DNA from: Kocuria salsicia
Lineage (GTDB): Bacteria; Actinomycetota; Actinomycetes; Actinomycetales; Micrococcaceae
Direction: 5' to 3'
Length of the DNA stretch: 64,000 nt
Assembly: GCF_007681555.1 (NCBI RefSeq)
Contig: NZ_VELE01000002.1
Coordinates: 186,001 to 250,000 of the forward strand
How positions within the stretch are numbered: position 1 is the first letter of the stretch; every line of letters begins with the position of its first letter. Positions 42,638-51,795 of the stretch are shown piece after piece. The position numbers and the translations under genes are program-made. The notes under the pieces are model-generated. The model was given only the letters and a program-made list of their open reading frames with translations, did no database searches and was not told the origin of the DNA.

Positions 42638-43493
42638 GCCGGCCCCGGCCGCCCGCCCAGGGGGCCGTCCGCGGGGTGGCCGCGCGGCGTCGTCGTCGGG
42701 TAGTGACGAGCATGACTGCGAACGCACCCACGAGCGTGATCAGCGCAACCGCGATGGCGGCGTCGATCCAGAACTGCGTGGGGTAGAGCCGGATCAGCGT
42801 GTCAGAGATGCTGAACGTCCACGTGCCCGAGCTGAAGAACAGCGAGTGGAACGCGGCGAAGAAGTTCTGCCAGCCCAACACGGCCGCCACGCATGCCACC
42901 ACGAGCAGCGCCACCGTGAGCCACGCGCCCGCGAACCATGCCGCGGAGGCCGCCCCCGGTGCGCGGCGGTGCAGCCACCAGCCGACGAGCACGCTCACCA
43001 CGAGCAGCACCAAGGCGCTCATCAGCCCCCAGTGCATCACGTGCTGCACGTCGCTCATGTGGGAGACCTCGGCCGGGGTGAACGCCAGGCCGCCCTCCGG
43101 GCTCACCAGGCCGCCCAGGTACTCCGGCGGGGCCAGGTTCATGATGTAGTCCATCCCGTAGGAGCCGAACGTCATCCGTTCCTCGGTGCTCATCCCCCAG
43201 TGGTCCGCGGGGAAGCCGGGCCGGTGGTACTCGAGCTGCAGGAAGACCGGGGTCGCCACGAGACGCGCCCCCAGCCCCAGCAGCAGCACGGGCAGGGACA
43301 GCGCCAGGACTGCCTGGAGCAACCGCTGCACTACGGTGCGGCGGGGCAGCGAGCGCGCCGGTTCGGCGCCGGGGTCCCGGGCCCCGCGGGAGTCCCCCGC
43401 GGAGCCCGGGTTCGAGGCTGCCAGGCAGCCGCCGGGATCTTCGGCCGAAGCGGCCGGCTCGGAGGACGCGGGCACGGGCGCGGAAGTGCTCAC
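42621..43493 (-). CDS. DUF1461 (TIGR01906-type) integral membrane protein
   Basis: This 290-aa protein has an Ala/Ser/Pro-rich lead (1-50), a first membrane helix (about 60-85), an extracytoplasmic segment with HWGMSTEERMTFGSYGMDYI and LSPEGG-like loops, and three further helices before a basic C-terminus. Family members are of unknown function and often lie beside pmt and rsmI in actinobacteria. The GTG at 43493 overlaps the L,D-transpeptidase stop (GTGA), indicating translational coupling with it. The end overlaps the convergent pmt gene. Confidence 0.82.
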   Translation of the reverse strand: MSTSAPVPASSEPAASAEDPGGCLAASNPGSAGDSRGARDPGAEPARSLPRRTVVQRLLQAVLALSLPVLLLGLGARLVATPVFLQLEYHRPGFPADHWGMSTEERMTFGSYGMDYIMNLAPPEYLGGLVSPEGGLAFTPAEVSHMSDVQHVMHWGLMSALVLLVVSVLVGWWLHRRAPGAASAAWFAGAWLTVALLVVACVAAVLGWQNFFAAFHSLFFSSGTWTFSISDTLIRLYPTQFWIDAAIAVALITLVGAFAVMLVTTRRRRRAATPRTAPWAGGRGRLRSRT

Positions 43494-44809
43494 CAGTTGC
43501 CGTGCCACTTCTCGTTCGGGTAGTTCTGGAACGGAATGTTCCAGTCCCCGAGCCCGTCGTCCGGGTCCGCCTGCGGGTAGTTCGTGTTGACCACTTCCAC
43601 CATGTCGCCCGGGCGGAACGTGTTGTAGATGTAGCTCGCGCCCTCCGGGGGCATGCCCACGCAGCCGTGGGACACGTTGGCCACGCCCAGAACGGAGTAC
43701 GCGGAGGGCAAAGCCTGGTGCACGAACTCGCCGCTCCACGTCAGCCGGGACACGTTGGACGCGTCGAACGGCGGGTAGTAGTGGGAGTCCCCCGGCTTGA
43801 GGTTCAGGGAGCCGGCGTTGAACTTGTACGAGGCGGCCTGTTCCAGGATGACCTTCTTGCCGGTGGTGGATGGCCACTCGGCGTCGCCGAGGGTGACCGG
43901 CCACGTGCCCGTCTCCTTGCCGTCCACGTAGGCCACCAGCGTCTTGGTGTTGTTGTCCACGTAGGCGCGCTGCTCGGGGCCTGTGGTGAAGGACACCGTC
44001 TTGTTGCCGTTGCCGATCATGCCGTTGCCGAGGTCGGTGCCCAGGATGTTCGCGCTGACCTTCACGGTGGACTTGGGCGTCCAGGGCTCGCTCGGGCGGA
44101 AGCGCAGCTTCTGGTCCGAGTACCAGCGGAACGCACCGTCCTTGTGCGCACCCTCCACGGAGATGGCCTTCTCCACGGCGTCCTTGGTGCTCACCGGCTC
44201 TGAGAAGTTGAACTCCACGACCTGCCACACGCCGTAGGTCTGCCCGTCCTTGACGTTCATGCTCACGTCCGCCTCGTGCGCGGCGTCCACCGTGCTGAAC
44301 ACGCTCTGTCCAGTGGTGTCACGGCCCCTGTTGCGCGCCGTGTAGTCCACGGTGTAGGTCTCGTTGAACGCCAGGGGCTTGGCCGAGCGCCACTCGGTGC
44401 CGTTCTTGCCGATCGCGCCCTCGGCCTTCTCACCGGAGTTCGACGCCGTCACGGTCACCTCCGTGAGCGTCCCCGCGTCCGTGGTGACCACCACGGGGTC
44501 CACGGGGTTGACCATCGAGGCGTCGGCCGCCGGGATCACCGTCACGCCGGGGGCTTTCGCCGTCGACGACGCACCCGCGGAACCCGAGGCCTCGGCCCTG
44601 CCCTCGTCGCCAGAGTCCGCGCCGCACGCGCTCAAACCCACGGCAGCGAGCAGCCCGACGGAGCCGAGGGAGAGGCGCCGGCGCGTGAGGCCGCGCGCGG
44701 CGTCGGCCCCGCTGGGCGTGGCGGCAGGGCTGGCAGAGGACGGGGAGAAGGATGCGCCGGGGCGGGAACCCTCGGGGCTCGTTCCAGAAGAGTTGTGGGA
44801 AGCGGTCAT
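43490..44809 (-). CDS. L,D-transpeptidase lipoprotein with Ig-like domains
   Basis: This 439-aa secreted lipoprotein forms 3-3 crosslinks in peptidoglycan or attaches proteins to it. After a 50-residue cytoplasmic-type lead comes a Tat-like RRR followed by a hydrophobic stretch and the lipobox LSAC, giving a lipid-anchored Cys. Two Ig-like domains follow (about 100-290), as in mycobacterial LdtMt2-type enzymes. The YkuD catalytic domain ends with SHGCVGMPPEGASYIYN, with Cys383 as nucleophile. ATG at 44809 follows GTGAGG. It is coupled to the DUF1461 gene. Confidence 0.94.
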   Translation of the reverse strand: MTASHNSSGTSPEGSRPGASFSPSSASPAATPSGADAARGLTRRRLSLGSVGLLAAVGLSACGADSGDEGRAEASGSAGASSTAKAPGVTVIPAADASMVNPVDPVVVTTDAGTLTEVTVTASNSGEKAEGAIGKNGTEWRSAKPLAFNETYTVDYTARNRGRDTTGQSVFSTVDAAHEADVSMNVKDGQTYGVWQVVEFNFSEPVSTKDAVEKAISVEGAHKDGAFRWYSDQKLRFRPSEPWTPKSTVKVSANILGTDLGNGMIGNGNKTVSFTTGPEQRAYVDNNTKTLVAYVDGKETGTWPVTLGDAEWPSTTGKKVILEQAASYKFNAGSLNLKPGDSHYYPPFDASNVSRLTWSGEFVHQALPSAYSVLGVANVSHGCVGMPPEGASYIYNTFRPGDMVEVVNTNYPQADPDDGLGDWNIPFQNYPNEKWHGNW

Positions 44810-44921
44810 GGGTACCTCACTGGGGTGAAGCCGGGGGTGGAGCCACGGGCCCGGTACCGGGCGGCCCCGGCTGAGGGCCGGTTTCGGGTGGCGGTCCCGG
44901 TCACCCGTGGGTGGGCGGCTG

Positions 44922-45563
44922 CTACGGCCGCCGCAGGTGCGGGGTCCGCAGCTCCTCCGGAAGGGGCACGAAACGTTCTGACTCGGGCGGACGCCTGTTT
45001 GCGTTCGCAATTGGGCGGGTGTACCCAGAATACCCTTCCGTATGCGCTGCGGAAACACCGCTATCGGCGGCGCCGCGAGGACCGTCGGCGGCGCGCTGCC
45101 CGCCGCGCGCGGCGTCGTCGGCGCGGGGGTCGTGGCCGCGTGCACCGGGACGGGAGGCGTCCTCGTCCGAGGGCTCGGGCCGGTAGGAGACGTCGCGCAG
45201 CACGCGGACCCCGGGTGAGGCCGCGCCGGCGGGCTGGGCCGCACCGAGGGACGCGCCGCGGGTGCCGCGGCGCACCACGGGCTCCTCGTCCGGGCGGACG
45301 GCCTGGACCACGGCGTCGAGGTCGTCACGGCCCCAGCCGTCCGGGGACTCCAGGCGCACCACGCGCCAACCGCGGGGCGCGGTCAGGGCGTCCGCGTGCA
45401 CGGGGCAGAGATCGTAGGCGTGCGGCTCCCTGCGCGCGGACAGCGCACCGATCACCGCGGTCGAGTCGGCGTAGACGTAGGTCAGTGTGCACACGGCGTC
45501 CCGGCTGCACGTCTGCCGTGAGCAGCTGCGGCGCGGAGCAAGATCCTGGGCCACGCGGCTCAC
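44922..45563 (-). CDS. DUF3499 family protein
   Basis: This 213-aa protein has an N-terminal DUF3499 domain (residues about 10-75): RRSCSRQTCSRDAVCTLTYV, then YADSTAVIGAL, HAYDLCPVHADALTAPRGW. The paired Cys/His residues suggest a small zinc-binding fold. The rest (about 95-213) is a disordered Arg/Asp/Ala-rich tail. The GTG at 45563 overlaps the whiB stop (GTGA), a coupling that supports this start over GTG 45554. Function is unknown; association with whiB2 is conserved in actinobacteria as far as I recall. Confidence 0.85.
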   Translation of the reverse strand: MSRVAQDLAPRRSCSRQTCSRDAVCTLTYVYADSTAVIGALSARREPHAYDLCPVHADALTAPRGWRVVRLESPDGWGRDDLDAVVQAVRPDEEPVVRRGTRGASLGAAQPAGAASPGVRVLRDVSYRPEPSDEDASRPGARGHDPRADDAARGGQRAADGPRGAADSGVSAAHTEGYSGYTRPIANANRRPPESERFVPLPEELRTPHLRRP

Positions 45564-46129
45564 CGGCCCCGGCGGCGCAGCCTGCGCCGCTCGCGCTCGG
45601 AGAGACCGCCCCAGATGCCGAACTTCTCGTCGTTGCTCATGGCGTAGTCCAGGCACTGCCCGCTCACGGGACACGCTTCGCACACGCGCTTGGCGTCCCG
45701 GGTGGAGCCGCCCTTCTCGGGGAAGAACGCCTCCGGGTCCGTCTGGGCGCACAGGGCATCCGTCTGCCAGGCGAGCTCGCCCTCGGCGTCACCCTCGCTC
45801 ACGGAGTACACCCCGGCCACGGCCTGCCACACGGACGCGTCCACGCTCTGGACGTCGTGGACCTCCATGTCGTGCAGTTCCTGGGGGGTGTGCGCGGGAG
45901 GCTCGGGCTCACGGGGCTGCTTGCGGTCGGAGCGCAGGAGCACGTCCCCGGCCACCTCGGGGTGAGCGGCCAGGAAAGCAGAGGCGAGGTCGTCCAGTGT
46001 GGTGACGCCGACGGTGCCACGGGCCTGGTCCACGGGATCCACGAACCAGTCGACGGGGACGGTGCCGTCCGTGGAACCGGCATCCGAGTCCTCGCGTCCG
46101 TCGTGGCGGCGGCGTGCGGCCTCTCCCAT
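45560..46129 (-). CDS. whiB2: WhiB-family [4Fe-4S] regulator, WhiB2-like with long N-terminal extension
   Basis: This 189-aa protein has the four cluster-ligating Cys at 127, 150, 153 and 159 (C-x22-C-x2-C-x5-C), the GIWGG turn at 171-175 and a basic C-terminal DNA-binding tail. LCAQTDPEAFFPEKGGSTRD is characteristic of WhiB2/WhmD, which controls cell division and septation with the main sigma factor. Residues 1-120 are an acidic extension without a recognisable domain; WhiB2 proteins are usually much shorter, and Met88 is a possible alternative start. ATG at 46129 has GAAGGA upstream and a good promoter at 46247-46276. It is coupled to the DUF3499 gene. Confidence 0.92.
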   Translation of the reverse strand: MGEAARRRHDGREDSDAGSTDGTVPVDWFVDPVDQARGTVGVTTLDDLASAFLAAHPEVAGDVLLRSDRKQPREPEPPAHTPQELHDMEVHDVQSVDASVWQAVAGVYSVSEGDAEGELAWQTDALCAQTDPEAFFPEKGGSTRDAKRVCEACPVSGQCLDYAMSNDEKFGIWGGLSERERRRLRRRGR

Positions 46130-46246
46130 GTCTGTCCTTCCGTCCCGCGCATTCGTCTTCTCGGTGCCCTCAACCAGCCCGGTTGTCCCGGCTGCGAGTG
46201 GGTTCGCGTGACGGGACGCACCCCTGCCTGCCAGGTGGACCCCCTA

Positions 46247-46276
46247 ATTACACGCGTGTAAGTCCCGGGTAGTCAA
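46247..46276 (-). promoter_or_regulatory. whiB2 promoter with overlapping 14-bp palindrome
   Basis: On the minus strand TTGACT (46276-46271) and TGTAAT (46252-46247) are 18 bases apart, close to consensus, giving a leader of about 110 bases. The perfect palindrome TTACACGCGTGTAA (46248-46261) covers the -10 box and half the spacer, a position where a bound dimer would block transcription. Confidence 0.6.
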
Positions 46277-46359
46277 GCCGAGTATCCTGGGCTTCCCGGG
46301 TTCACCGGCGCGCCGCCCGCGCACCCGGGGCCCGGTCACTTACCCTAAGGAGTTTCTGC

Positions 46360-47058
46360 GTGGGACGCACACCGAACGATCTCGCAGGGGCCCTCGCAGC
46401 GGTCTCCGAGCGGCCCACACCGGCCCTGGTCTGGCGCGACGGCCCCGAGCGCGTGGAGCTCTCGGGGCGCGTCCTCGTCAACTGGGTGGAGAAGTCCGCG
46501 GGGCTGCTTGTGGACGAGCTGGATGTCGCCTCCGGGGACACCGTGCGCATCTCCCCCGCACCCCACTGGCGGCTGGTGGTCCTGAGCCTCGCCGCACTTC
46601 GCGTGGGTGCGCGCATCGAGTTCGCCGCGGACGCTGACGCCGTCCTGCACGCCCGCCTGGAAGGCCACGACGACGACGCCGTGGCCGGCACAGAGCTCGT
46701 CGTCGCCACCCCGGCGCTGGCCTTTGCGTGCTCCGACCCCCTGCCCGGGGACGCCGTGGACTTCTGCGCCGAGGTGCGCGCCCAGCCGGACACCTACACC
46801 GGGTTCGAGGAACCGGACCCCTCCGCCGAGGCGCTGCCCTCCGGCGCGACCCACGGGCAGCTGCTGAGCAGGGCCCTGGAAACCGCCTCCCCGGAAGCCG
46901 TCGGCACCGTGTTCCTCCCGCTGGACGACGGCTGGGGAGAGACCACGCTGCTGAGCACGCTGGGGATCGTGGCTCGCGGCGGGGCCGTGCTGCTGGCCGC
47001 CGGGCCGCAGGATGCCACCGAGGACGTCCTCACCCAGGAACGCGCCACCCAGCTCTGA
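46360..47058 (+). CDS. TIGR03089 family protein
   Basis: This 232-aa protein belongs to the actinobacterial TIGR03089 family, which resembles the N-terminal part of acyl-CoA ligases but lacks the AMP-binding core: TPALVWRDGPERVELSGRVL, then DTVRISPAPHWRLVVLSLAAL. Function is unknown. GTG at 46360 has AAGGAG 8 bases upstream. TATCCT at 46283-46288 may be its -10 box. It is divergent from whiB2 and close to GtrA, purKE and the LCP gene, a grouping common in actinobacteria. Confidence 0.82.
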   Translation: MGRTPNDLAGALAAVSERPTPALVWRDGPERVELSGRVLVNWVEKSAGLLVDELDVASGDTVRISPAPHWRLVVLSLAALRVGARIEFAADADAVLHARLEGHDDDAVAGTELVVATPALAFACSDPLPGDAVDFCAEVRAQPDTYTGFEEPDPSAEALPSGATHGQLLSRALETASPEAVGTVFLPLDDGWGETTLLSTLGIVARGGAVLLAAGPQDATEDVLTQERATQL

Positions 47059-47163
47059 CGGTCTAATGCTGGCTGGTGGCCCCGCAACGGCTCCGTGGCG
47101 GGCCGACGCGCCCGGACGCGCAGACGTCCGGTCTGCCTGTCAGTGCGCGGCCGGAGCCGTCAC

Positions 47164-47832
47164 TCAGGAGGCGCGGCGGGCGTCGTCGTCGGGCTCGGAG
47201 TCCGTGTCGTCGATGTTCCCGGTGCCCGCCCCGTGCACGGAACCACCGGACGAGCTGCCCTCGTGGGAGCCGCCGCCGTGGCGGGGACGCTGCTGCGTGT
47301 CGTGGTCGTGGCGGTGGACCACCGGGATCTGACCGGTGATGAAGGCGAACTCCTGGTCCGGGCTGTCCGCGAAGTCCGGGTCCTGGTCGAGCTTGGTGCT
47401 GAACACCCAAAAACGGTAGGCGAAGTAGCGGAAGACGGTGCCCAGGATGGTGCCGATGATCGTGCCGGAGATGAACGAGGCCGTTGCGGAGGTCAGGCCC
47501 AGGACGTAGTAGCTCACGCCCAGACAGCCGAGTTCGATGGCCATGCCGATCCCGTTGGCCACCAGGAACTGCACGAGTTCCTTCTTCTTGTCGTCCTGGC
47601 GCTTGTCACGGAAAGTCCACAGCCGGTTGGCGACCCACGAGAAGACGATGGCCACCACGGTGGCCACCACCTTGGCCTTGATGTGGCTGTCCGCGAAGTA
47701 GGGCGTGTGCATGAGCAGCCACACGAGCGTGGCGTTGATGGCGAACGCAGCGGCCCCCACCAGTCCGAACTTCGCGAGCTCTTTGACGAACAGTTCCCAC
47801 AGCGCGTGCGCGCGCTCAACCACGGTGTTCAA
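47164..47832 (-). CDS. GtrA-family membrane protein
   Basis: This protein of about 222 aa has four membrane helices (residues about 15-150): LAKFGLVGAAAFAINATLVW, IVFSWVANRLWTF, IELGCLGVSYYVLG and FRYFAYRFWVF. GtrA proteins are proposed to flip polyprenyl-phosphate sugars or help wall arabinogalactan and teichoic acid synthesis. A His/Gly/Asp-rich cytoplasmic tail of about 65 residues follows. The start is uncertain: TTG 47832 and GTG 47823 are in frame, neither with a clear Shine-Dalgarno; the longer open frame runs antisense through purK and is not coding. Confidence 0.88.
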   Translation of the reverse strand: MNTVVERAHALWELFVKELAKFGLVGAAAFAINATLVWLLMHTPYFADSHIKAKVVATVVAIVFSWVANRLWTFRDKRQDDKKKELVQFLVANGIGMAIELGCLGVSYYVLGLTSATASFISGTIIGTILGTVFRYFAYRFWVFSTKLDQDPDFADSPDQEFAFITGQIPVVHRHDHDTQQRPRHGGGSHEGSSSGGSVHGAGTGNIDDTDSEPDDDARRAS

Positions 47833-47994
47833 GGGTTCGGTCTCACTCTGCTCATCGGGGACGGAGGAAGGTTGGGGGGACCGTCTCGTGCGTGCGTCCC
47901 ACCCGGACGGATGTCGTCGCGCCCGGGACTCACCGTGGGCGCCGGATGAATGAGTGCATCGTACTCCGACATGACTGGACGTCAGCTGTGGCGA

Positions 47995-48000
47995 TAGCCT
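47995..48000 (+). promoter_or_regulatory. -10 box for leaderless purK-purE transcript
   Basis: TAGCCT lies 6 bases before the GTG at 48007, with ATGACT 18 bases further up as a possible -35. GGGAG between them abuts the GTG, too close for a ribosome binding site. Confidence 0.5.
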
Positions 48001-48006
48001 GGGAGG

Positions 48007-49794
48007 GTGAATTCTCCTGAGACAGGTCCTGTCATCGGCGTCGTGGGCGGCGGGCAGCTCGCCCGCATGATGGCCCCCGCCGCCACCGCCCTCGGAGTGG
48101 AGCTGCGCGTGCTCGCGGAGAGCCCCGAGGTGAGCGCGGTGGCGGCCGTCCGCACCGCTCCCGCGGGCGACTACACCGATCTCGACACCCTGCGCCGCTT
48201 CGCCGCGGAGGTGGACGTGCTCACCTTCGACCACGAGCACGTGCCCACTGAGCACCTGAAGGCCCTGGAGGCCCAGGGGGTCGCCGTTCGCCCCGGGCCC
48301 GCCGCGCTCGTGCACGCGCAGGACAAGCTCGTGATGCGCCGCGCCGTGGCCGATCTGGGCCTGCCCAACCCCGAGTGGGCGGAGGTCCACACCGCCGAGG
48401 ACCTCGTGGCCTTCGGCGATCGCGTCGGCTGGCCCGTGATCCTGAAGACCCCGCGCGGCGGCTACGACGGCAAGGGCGTGCTGCGGGTCGAGCGTGCGGA
48501 GCAGGCCACGAGCGGCACCGCTGCCGAGTGGTTCGAGCGCTCGGCCGCCGCGGACTCCGAGGAGGGGCTGCTCGCGGAGGAGGCCGTGGCGTTCAGCCGT
48601 GAGCTCTCCGCAATGGTCGCCCGCAGGCCGTCCGGCGAAACCGTGGCGTGGCCCGTCGTCGAGTCCATCCAGGTGGCCGGTGTGTGCGACGAGGTGATCG
48701 CCCCCGCTCCCGGGCTGGACCCGGAGGTGGCCCGTGCCGCGCAGGCCGCCGCCGTGAAGCTCGCCCATGACCTCGCAGTGACCGGCGTGATGGCCGTGGA
48801 GCTCTTCGAGACGCCGGGCACGGAGACCGGGTTCGCCGTGAACGAGCTGGCCATGCGCCCCCACAACTCCGGGCACTGGAGCATGGACGGCTCCGTCACG
48901 GGCCAGTTCGAGCAGCACCTGCGGGCCGTGCTCGACTGGCCGCTGGGTGCCACGGACGTGGTGGCCGAGGCAGCCGTGATGAAGAATTTCCTGGGTGGGG
49001 ACAACCAGGACCTCTTCGCGGCCTACCCCGCCGCGATGAGCGCCGAGCCCCGCGCAAAGATCCACAACTACGGCAAGTCGGTGCGCCCGGGCCGCAAGAT
49101 CGGCCACGTCAACGTGGTCGGGGACGCCCACGAGCTCACGGCGCTGCGCGAGATCGCCACGCACGCGGCGAGCATCCTGCGCGACGGCGAGGACCGCCAC
49201 GCCCGGCCCACCGCCGTGGACAGCGGGGGGACGACGACGTGGGGCGCGGTCCCGGCCGCCCAGACTGGCGTACCCCTGGTGGGGCTCGTGATGGGTTCGG
49301 ACTCGGACTGGGCCACCATGCGCGCGGCCGCCCAGGCCCTCGAGGAACTGGGCGTACCCTACGAGGCGGACGTGGTCTCGGCCCACCGGATGCCGTCCGA
49401 GATGCTCGAGTACGGCCGCACCGCCCACGAGCGCGGGCTGCGAGTCATCATCGCGGGGGCCGGCGGCGCCGCCCACCTGCCCGGCATGCTCGCCTCCGTG
49501 ACCCCCCTGCCGGTGATCGGCGTCCCCGTGGCTCTGAAGACGCTGGACGGCATGGACTCCCTGCTCTCGATCGTGCAGATGCCCGCGGGCGTGCCCGTGG
49601 CCACCGTGTCGATCAACGGTGCGCGCAACGCCGGTCTGCTCGCCGCGCGGGTGCTGGGCTCGGCGTCGAGCACCTCCGCGCAGCAGCTGCGGGACCGGTT
49701 GCAGCACGTCGCCGCGGAGCTCTCCGAAGCCGCGCACCGCAAGGGCTCCGCCCTCCGGGAGGCCGTGGCCCGCGGCGCGAGCTCCAAGGACTGA
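48007..49794 (+). CDS. purK: PurK-PurE fusion (N5-CAIR synthetase + N5-CAIR mutase)
   Basis: This 595-aa protein joins two consecutive purine enzymes. Residues 1-390 are PurK, an ATP-grasp enzyme that carboxylates AIR to N5-[58 protein letters not shown]. After a linker (about 395-420) residues 421-595 are PurE, the mutase giving [48 protein letters not shown]. The two are normally separate in bacteria. There is no stop or frame change at the junction. GTG at 48007 looks leaderless. The LCP gene follows. Confidence 0.95.
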   Translation: MNSPETGPVIGVVGGGQLARMMAPAATALGVELRVLAESPEVSAVAAVRTAPAGDYTDLDTLRRFAAEVDVLTFDHEHVPTEHLKALEAQGVAVRPGPAALVHAQDKLVMRRAVADLGLPNPEWAEVHTAEDLVAFGDRVGWPVILKTPRGGYDGKGVLRVERAEQATSGTAAEWFERSAAADSEEGLLAEEAVAFSRELSAMVARRPSGETVAWPVVESIQVAGVCDEVIAPAPGLDPEVARAAQAAAVKLAHDLAVTGVMAVELFETPGTETGFAVNELAMRPHNSGHWSMDGSVTGQFEQHLRAVLDWPLGATDVVAEAAVMKNFLGGDNQDLFAAYPAAMSAEPRAKIHNYGKSVRPGRKIGHVNVVGDAHELTALREIATHAASILRDGEDRHARPTAVDSGGTTTWGAVPAAQTGVPLVGLVMGSDSDWATMRAAAQALEELGVPYEADVVSAHRMPSEMLEYGRTAHERGLRVIIAGAGGAAHLPGMLASVTPLPVIGVPVALKTLDGMDSLLSIVQMPAGVPVATVSINGARNAGLLAARVLGSASSTSAQQLRDRLQHVAAELSEAAHRKGSALREAVARGASSKD

Positions 49795-49950
49795 GCCGGC
49801 GCCGCCGCACCGGGGCGGGCTGTCGGCCCAGGTCCAGGTGAGCGGGGCACAATGAGCCACTCGTGTCCCCTCCTCGGCGGGGCCACGGACCGGTGGGCCG
49901 CAGCGTCGGCTCCCCGCAACACCGACTTCCCCTTCAGCACGGAGTTGCAC

Positions 49951-51714
49951 GTGAACGGATCAACCGACCACCCGGAGGACGGCCGTCCCCTCCCCTCGGC
50001 CACACGCGCCTACGACGAGGTGCCCCCGGCCCGCGGCGCCCACCTCGACGGCGCGCACGTCGGTGGCGCACACCCGGACGGTGCGTTCCCCGACGACGCC
50101 GCGCAGGACCTCCCTGCCGAGGGTGCCTCGGCCGTCCGCGATCCCGAGGACGGTCCGCGCCGCGCCCGCACCCGGGTGGGCGAGCCCCTGCGCAGTCCGC
50201 GTTTCGCCGCACCCGCCACCCGCACGAAGCGGGCCTGGTGGCTGCTCGGCGCCACGCTGCTGGTGCCCGGCTCCGCCCAGCTCGTGGCGGGCAAGCGGCT
50301 GATCGGACGGATCGCCGTAAGGATCACCGCGGTGGTCTGGGCGCTGGTCGTGCTCGCCGTGCTGCTGTGGTTCGTGTGGCGCACCGCCCTGGTGTGGCTG
50401 CTGACCAATTCCGTGACCTCTGCCCTGCTGATGTACGGGCTCGTGGCACTGGCAGTCGGCTGGGTGCTGCTGTGGTTCGACACACTGCGCACCATCCGCC
50501 CCGGGCTGCTGGGGGACAGTGCCCGGCGCGGCGTCGTCGTCGCCACTGTGCTGGCCATGGTCGTCACCGGCGGCGGGCTCGGATACGCGGCTCACCTGGT
50601 CTCGGTGGCGCGCGGCGCCGTCTCGGGCATCTTCGGCGGGGGCATGCCCTTCTCCGCGGCGGACGGGCGCTACAACATCCTGCTCATGGGCGGGGACGCC
50701 GGCGAGGACCGCGAGGGGAGGCGCCCGGACTCGATGACGGTGCTCAGCATCGACGCGTCCTCCGGCCAGACCATGACCATCTCCCTGCCCCGCAATCTGC
50801 AGAACGTCCCCTTCCCGGAGGACTCCCCCATGCACGGGGTCTACCCTGAGGGCTTCAACTGCGGGGACGAGTGCATCATGAACGCCGTCTACACGGACGT
50901 GATGCAGAACCACAAGGACCTCTACCCGGACGTCGCCGATCCCGGGGCACAGGCCACCAAGGAGGCCGCCGAGGGCGTCACGGGCCTGAAGATCCAGGCG
51001 TACGCGCTGATCGACATGGACGGCTTCGCGTCCCTCGTGGACGCCCTCGGCGGCATCGACCTGAACGTGGGCGGACGGGTTCCCATGGGCGGTGGCACCA
51101 ACCTTGACACCGGCGAGAAGAACCCCATCCTGGGGTGGATCGAGCCCGGTGTGCAGCACATGGACGGTTACCACGCCCTCTGGTACGCCCGCTCCCGCGA
51201 GGGCGCCACGGACTACGACCGCCAGGCCCGGCAGCGCTGCGTCCAGGCCGCGATGCTCGCCCAGCTGAACCCGGTCACGGTGGCCACCAAGTTCGACGAG
51301 CTCGCGAGCTCTGGCCAGCAGATCCTCGAGACGGACATCCCTCAGTCCTCGATCGGCTCCATGGTCACCGTGGCCACGAAGGCCAAGGACCACGAGCTGC
51401 AGGCGTACGCGGCGGGTCCTCCCTACTACGACCAGTCCTTCCCCACCTACCCGGACTACGACCAGTTCCGCTCAGACCTGGCGCAGCTGCTCGAGAAGGC
51501 CAGCGGCAACGACGCCCAGGCGGCTCCGGCGGCGGGCGGCGCGGCGTCATCGTCCTCCGGCACGGCGAACGCCGCAACGGCGGGATTCACCTCGGGTGGC
51601 GGCTCTGTCACCGGTGGAGGAGCCGGAATTGGGACCACCGCGGTGGTGCCGGCGGCACTGAAGGTGCCCACCGAGGAGACGCTGTCCCCGAATGGCACCT
51701 GCTCCGTCCCCTGA
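49951..51714 (+). CDS. LytR-CpsA-Psr (LCP) family glycopolymer ligase
   Basis: This 587-aa membrane enzyme transfers glycopolymers (teichoic acid, capsule or arabinogalactan-type) from their lipid carrier to peptidoglycan. A disordered cytoplasmic lead (1-90) precedes three or four membrane helices (about 92-210). The LCP domain follows with RYNILLMGGDAGEDREGRRPD (conserved Asp and Arg), MTISLPRNLQ, ALGGIDLNVGG and ALWYARSREGATDYDRQARQ with the catalytic Arg residues. A Ser/Gly/Thr-rich tail ends the protein. GTG at 49951 has GGAG 7 bases upstream; an ATG at 49852 is in frame. A hexanucleotide repeat follows the stop. Confidence 0.93.
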   Translation: MNGSTDHPEDGRPLPSATRAYDEVPPARGAHLDGAHVGGAHPDGAFPDDAAQDLPAEGASAVRDPEDGPRRARTRVGEPLRSPRFAAPATRTKRAWWLLGATLLVPGSAQLVAGKRLIGRIAVRITAVVWALVVLAVLLWFVWRTALVWLLTNSVTSALLMYGLVALAVGWVLLWFDTLRTIRPGLLGDSARRGVVVATVLAMVVTGGGLGYAAHLVSVARGAVSGIFGGGMPFSAADGRYNILLMGGDAGEDREGRRPDSMTVLSIDASSGQTMTISLPRNLQNVPFPEDSPMHGVYPEGFNCGDECIMNAVYTDVMQNHKDLYPDVADPGAQATKEAAEGVTGLKIQAYALIDMDGFASLVDALGGIDLNVGGRVPMGGGTNLDTGEKNPILGWIEPGVQHMDGYHALWYARSREGATDYDRQARQRCVQAAMLAQLNPVTVATKFDELASSGQQILETDIPQSSIGSMVTVATKAKDHELQAYAAGPPYYDQSFPTYPDYDQFRSDLAQLLEKASGNDAQAAPAAGGAASSSSGTANAATAGFTSGGGSVTGGGAGIGTTAVVPAALKVPTEETLSPNGTCSVP

Positions 51715-51737
51715 CGGGCACGGGGCATCGGTGCAGC

Positions 51738-51773
51738 GGTACAGGTACAGGTACAGGTACAGGTACAGGTACA
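51738..51773 (+). repeat. Six tandem copies of GGTACA before femX
   Basis: GGTACA is repeated exactly six times between the LCP stop and the femX -10 box. A further separate GGTACA (51782-51787) supplies the first bases of the TACAGT -10 element. The expected -35 zone (about 51761-51766) falls inside the array. Confidence 0.95.
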
Positions 51774-51783
51774 GCCTCATCGG

Positions 51784-51789
51784 TACAGT
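51784..51789 (+). promoter_or_regulatory. -10 box for leaderless femX transcript
   Basis: TACAGT lies 6 bases before the GTG at 51796 and no Shine-Dalgarno is present. Confidence 0.5.
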
Positions 51790-51795
51790 GGAGCC

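Noticed and set aside
47164-49950. 928-codon minus-strand frame across purK-purE
   Set aside because: Only its last 220 codons (GtrA) are real; the rest is antisense to purKE and has no coding bias.
51738-51773. CRISPR array
   Set aside because: Units are 6 bases without spacers. The 9-bp repeats at 63326-63361 also lack spacers. No cas gene is present.
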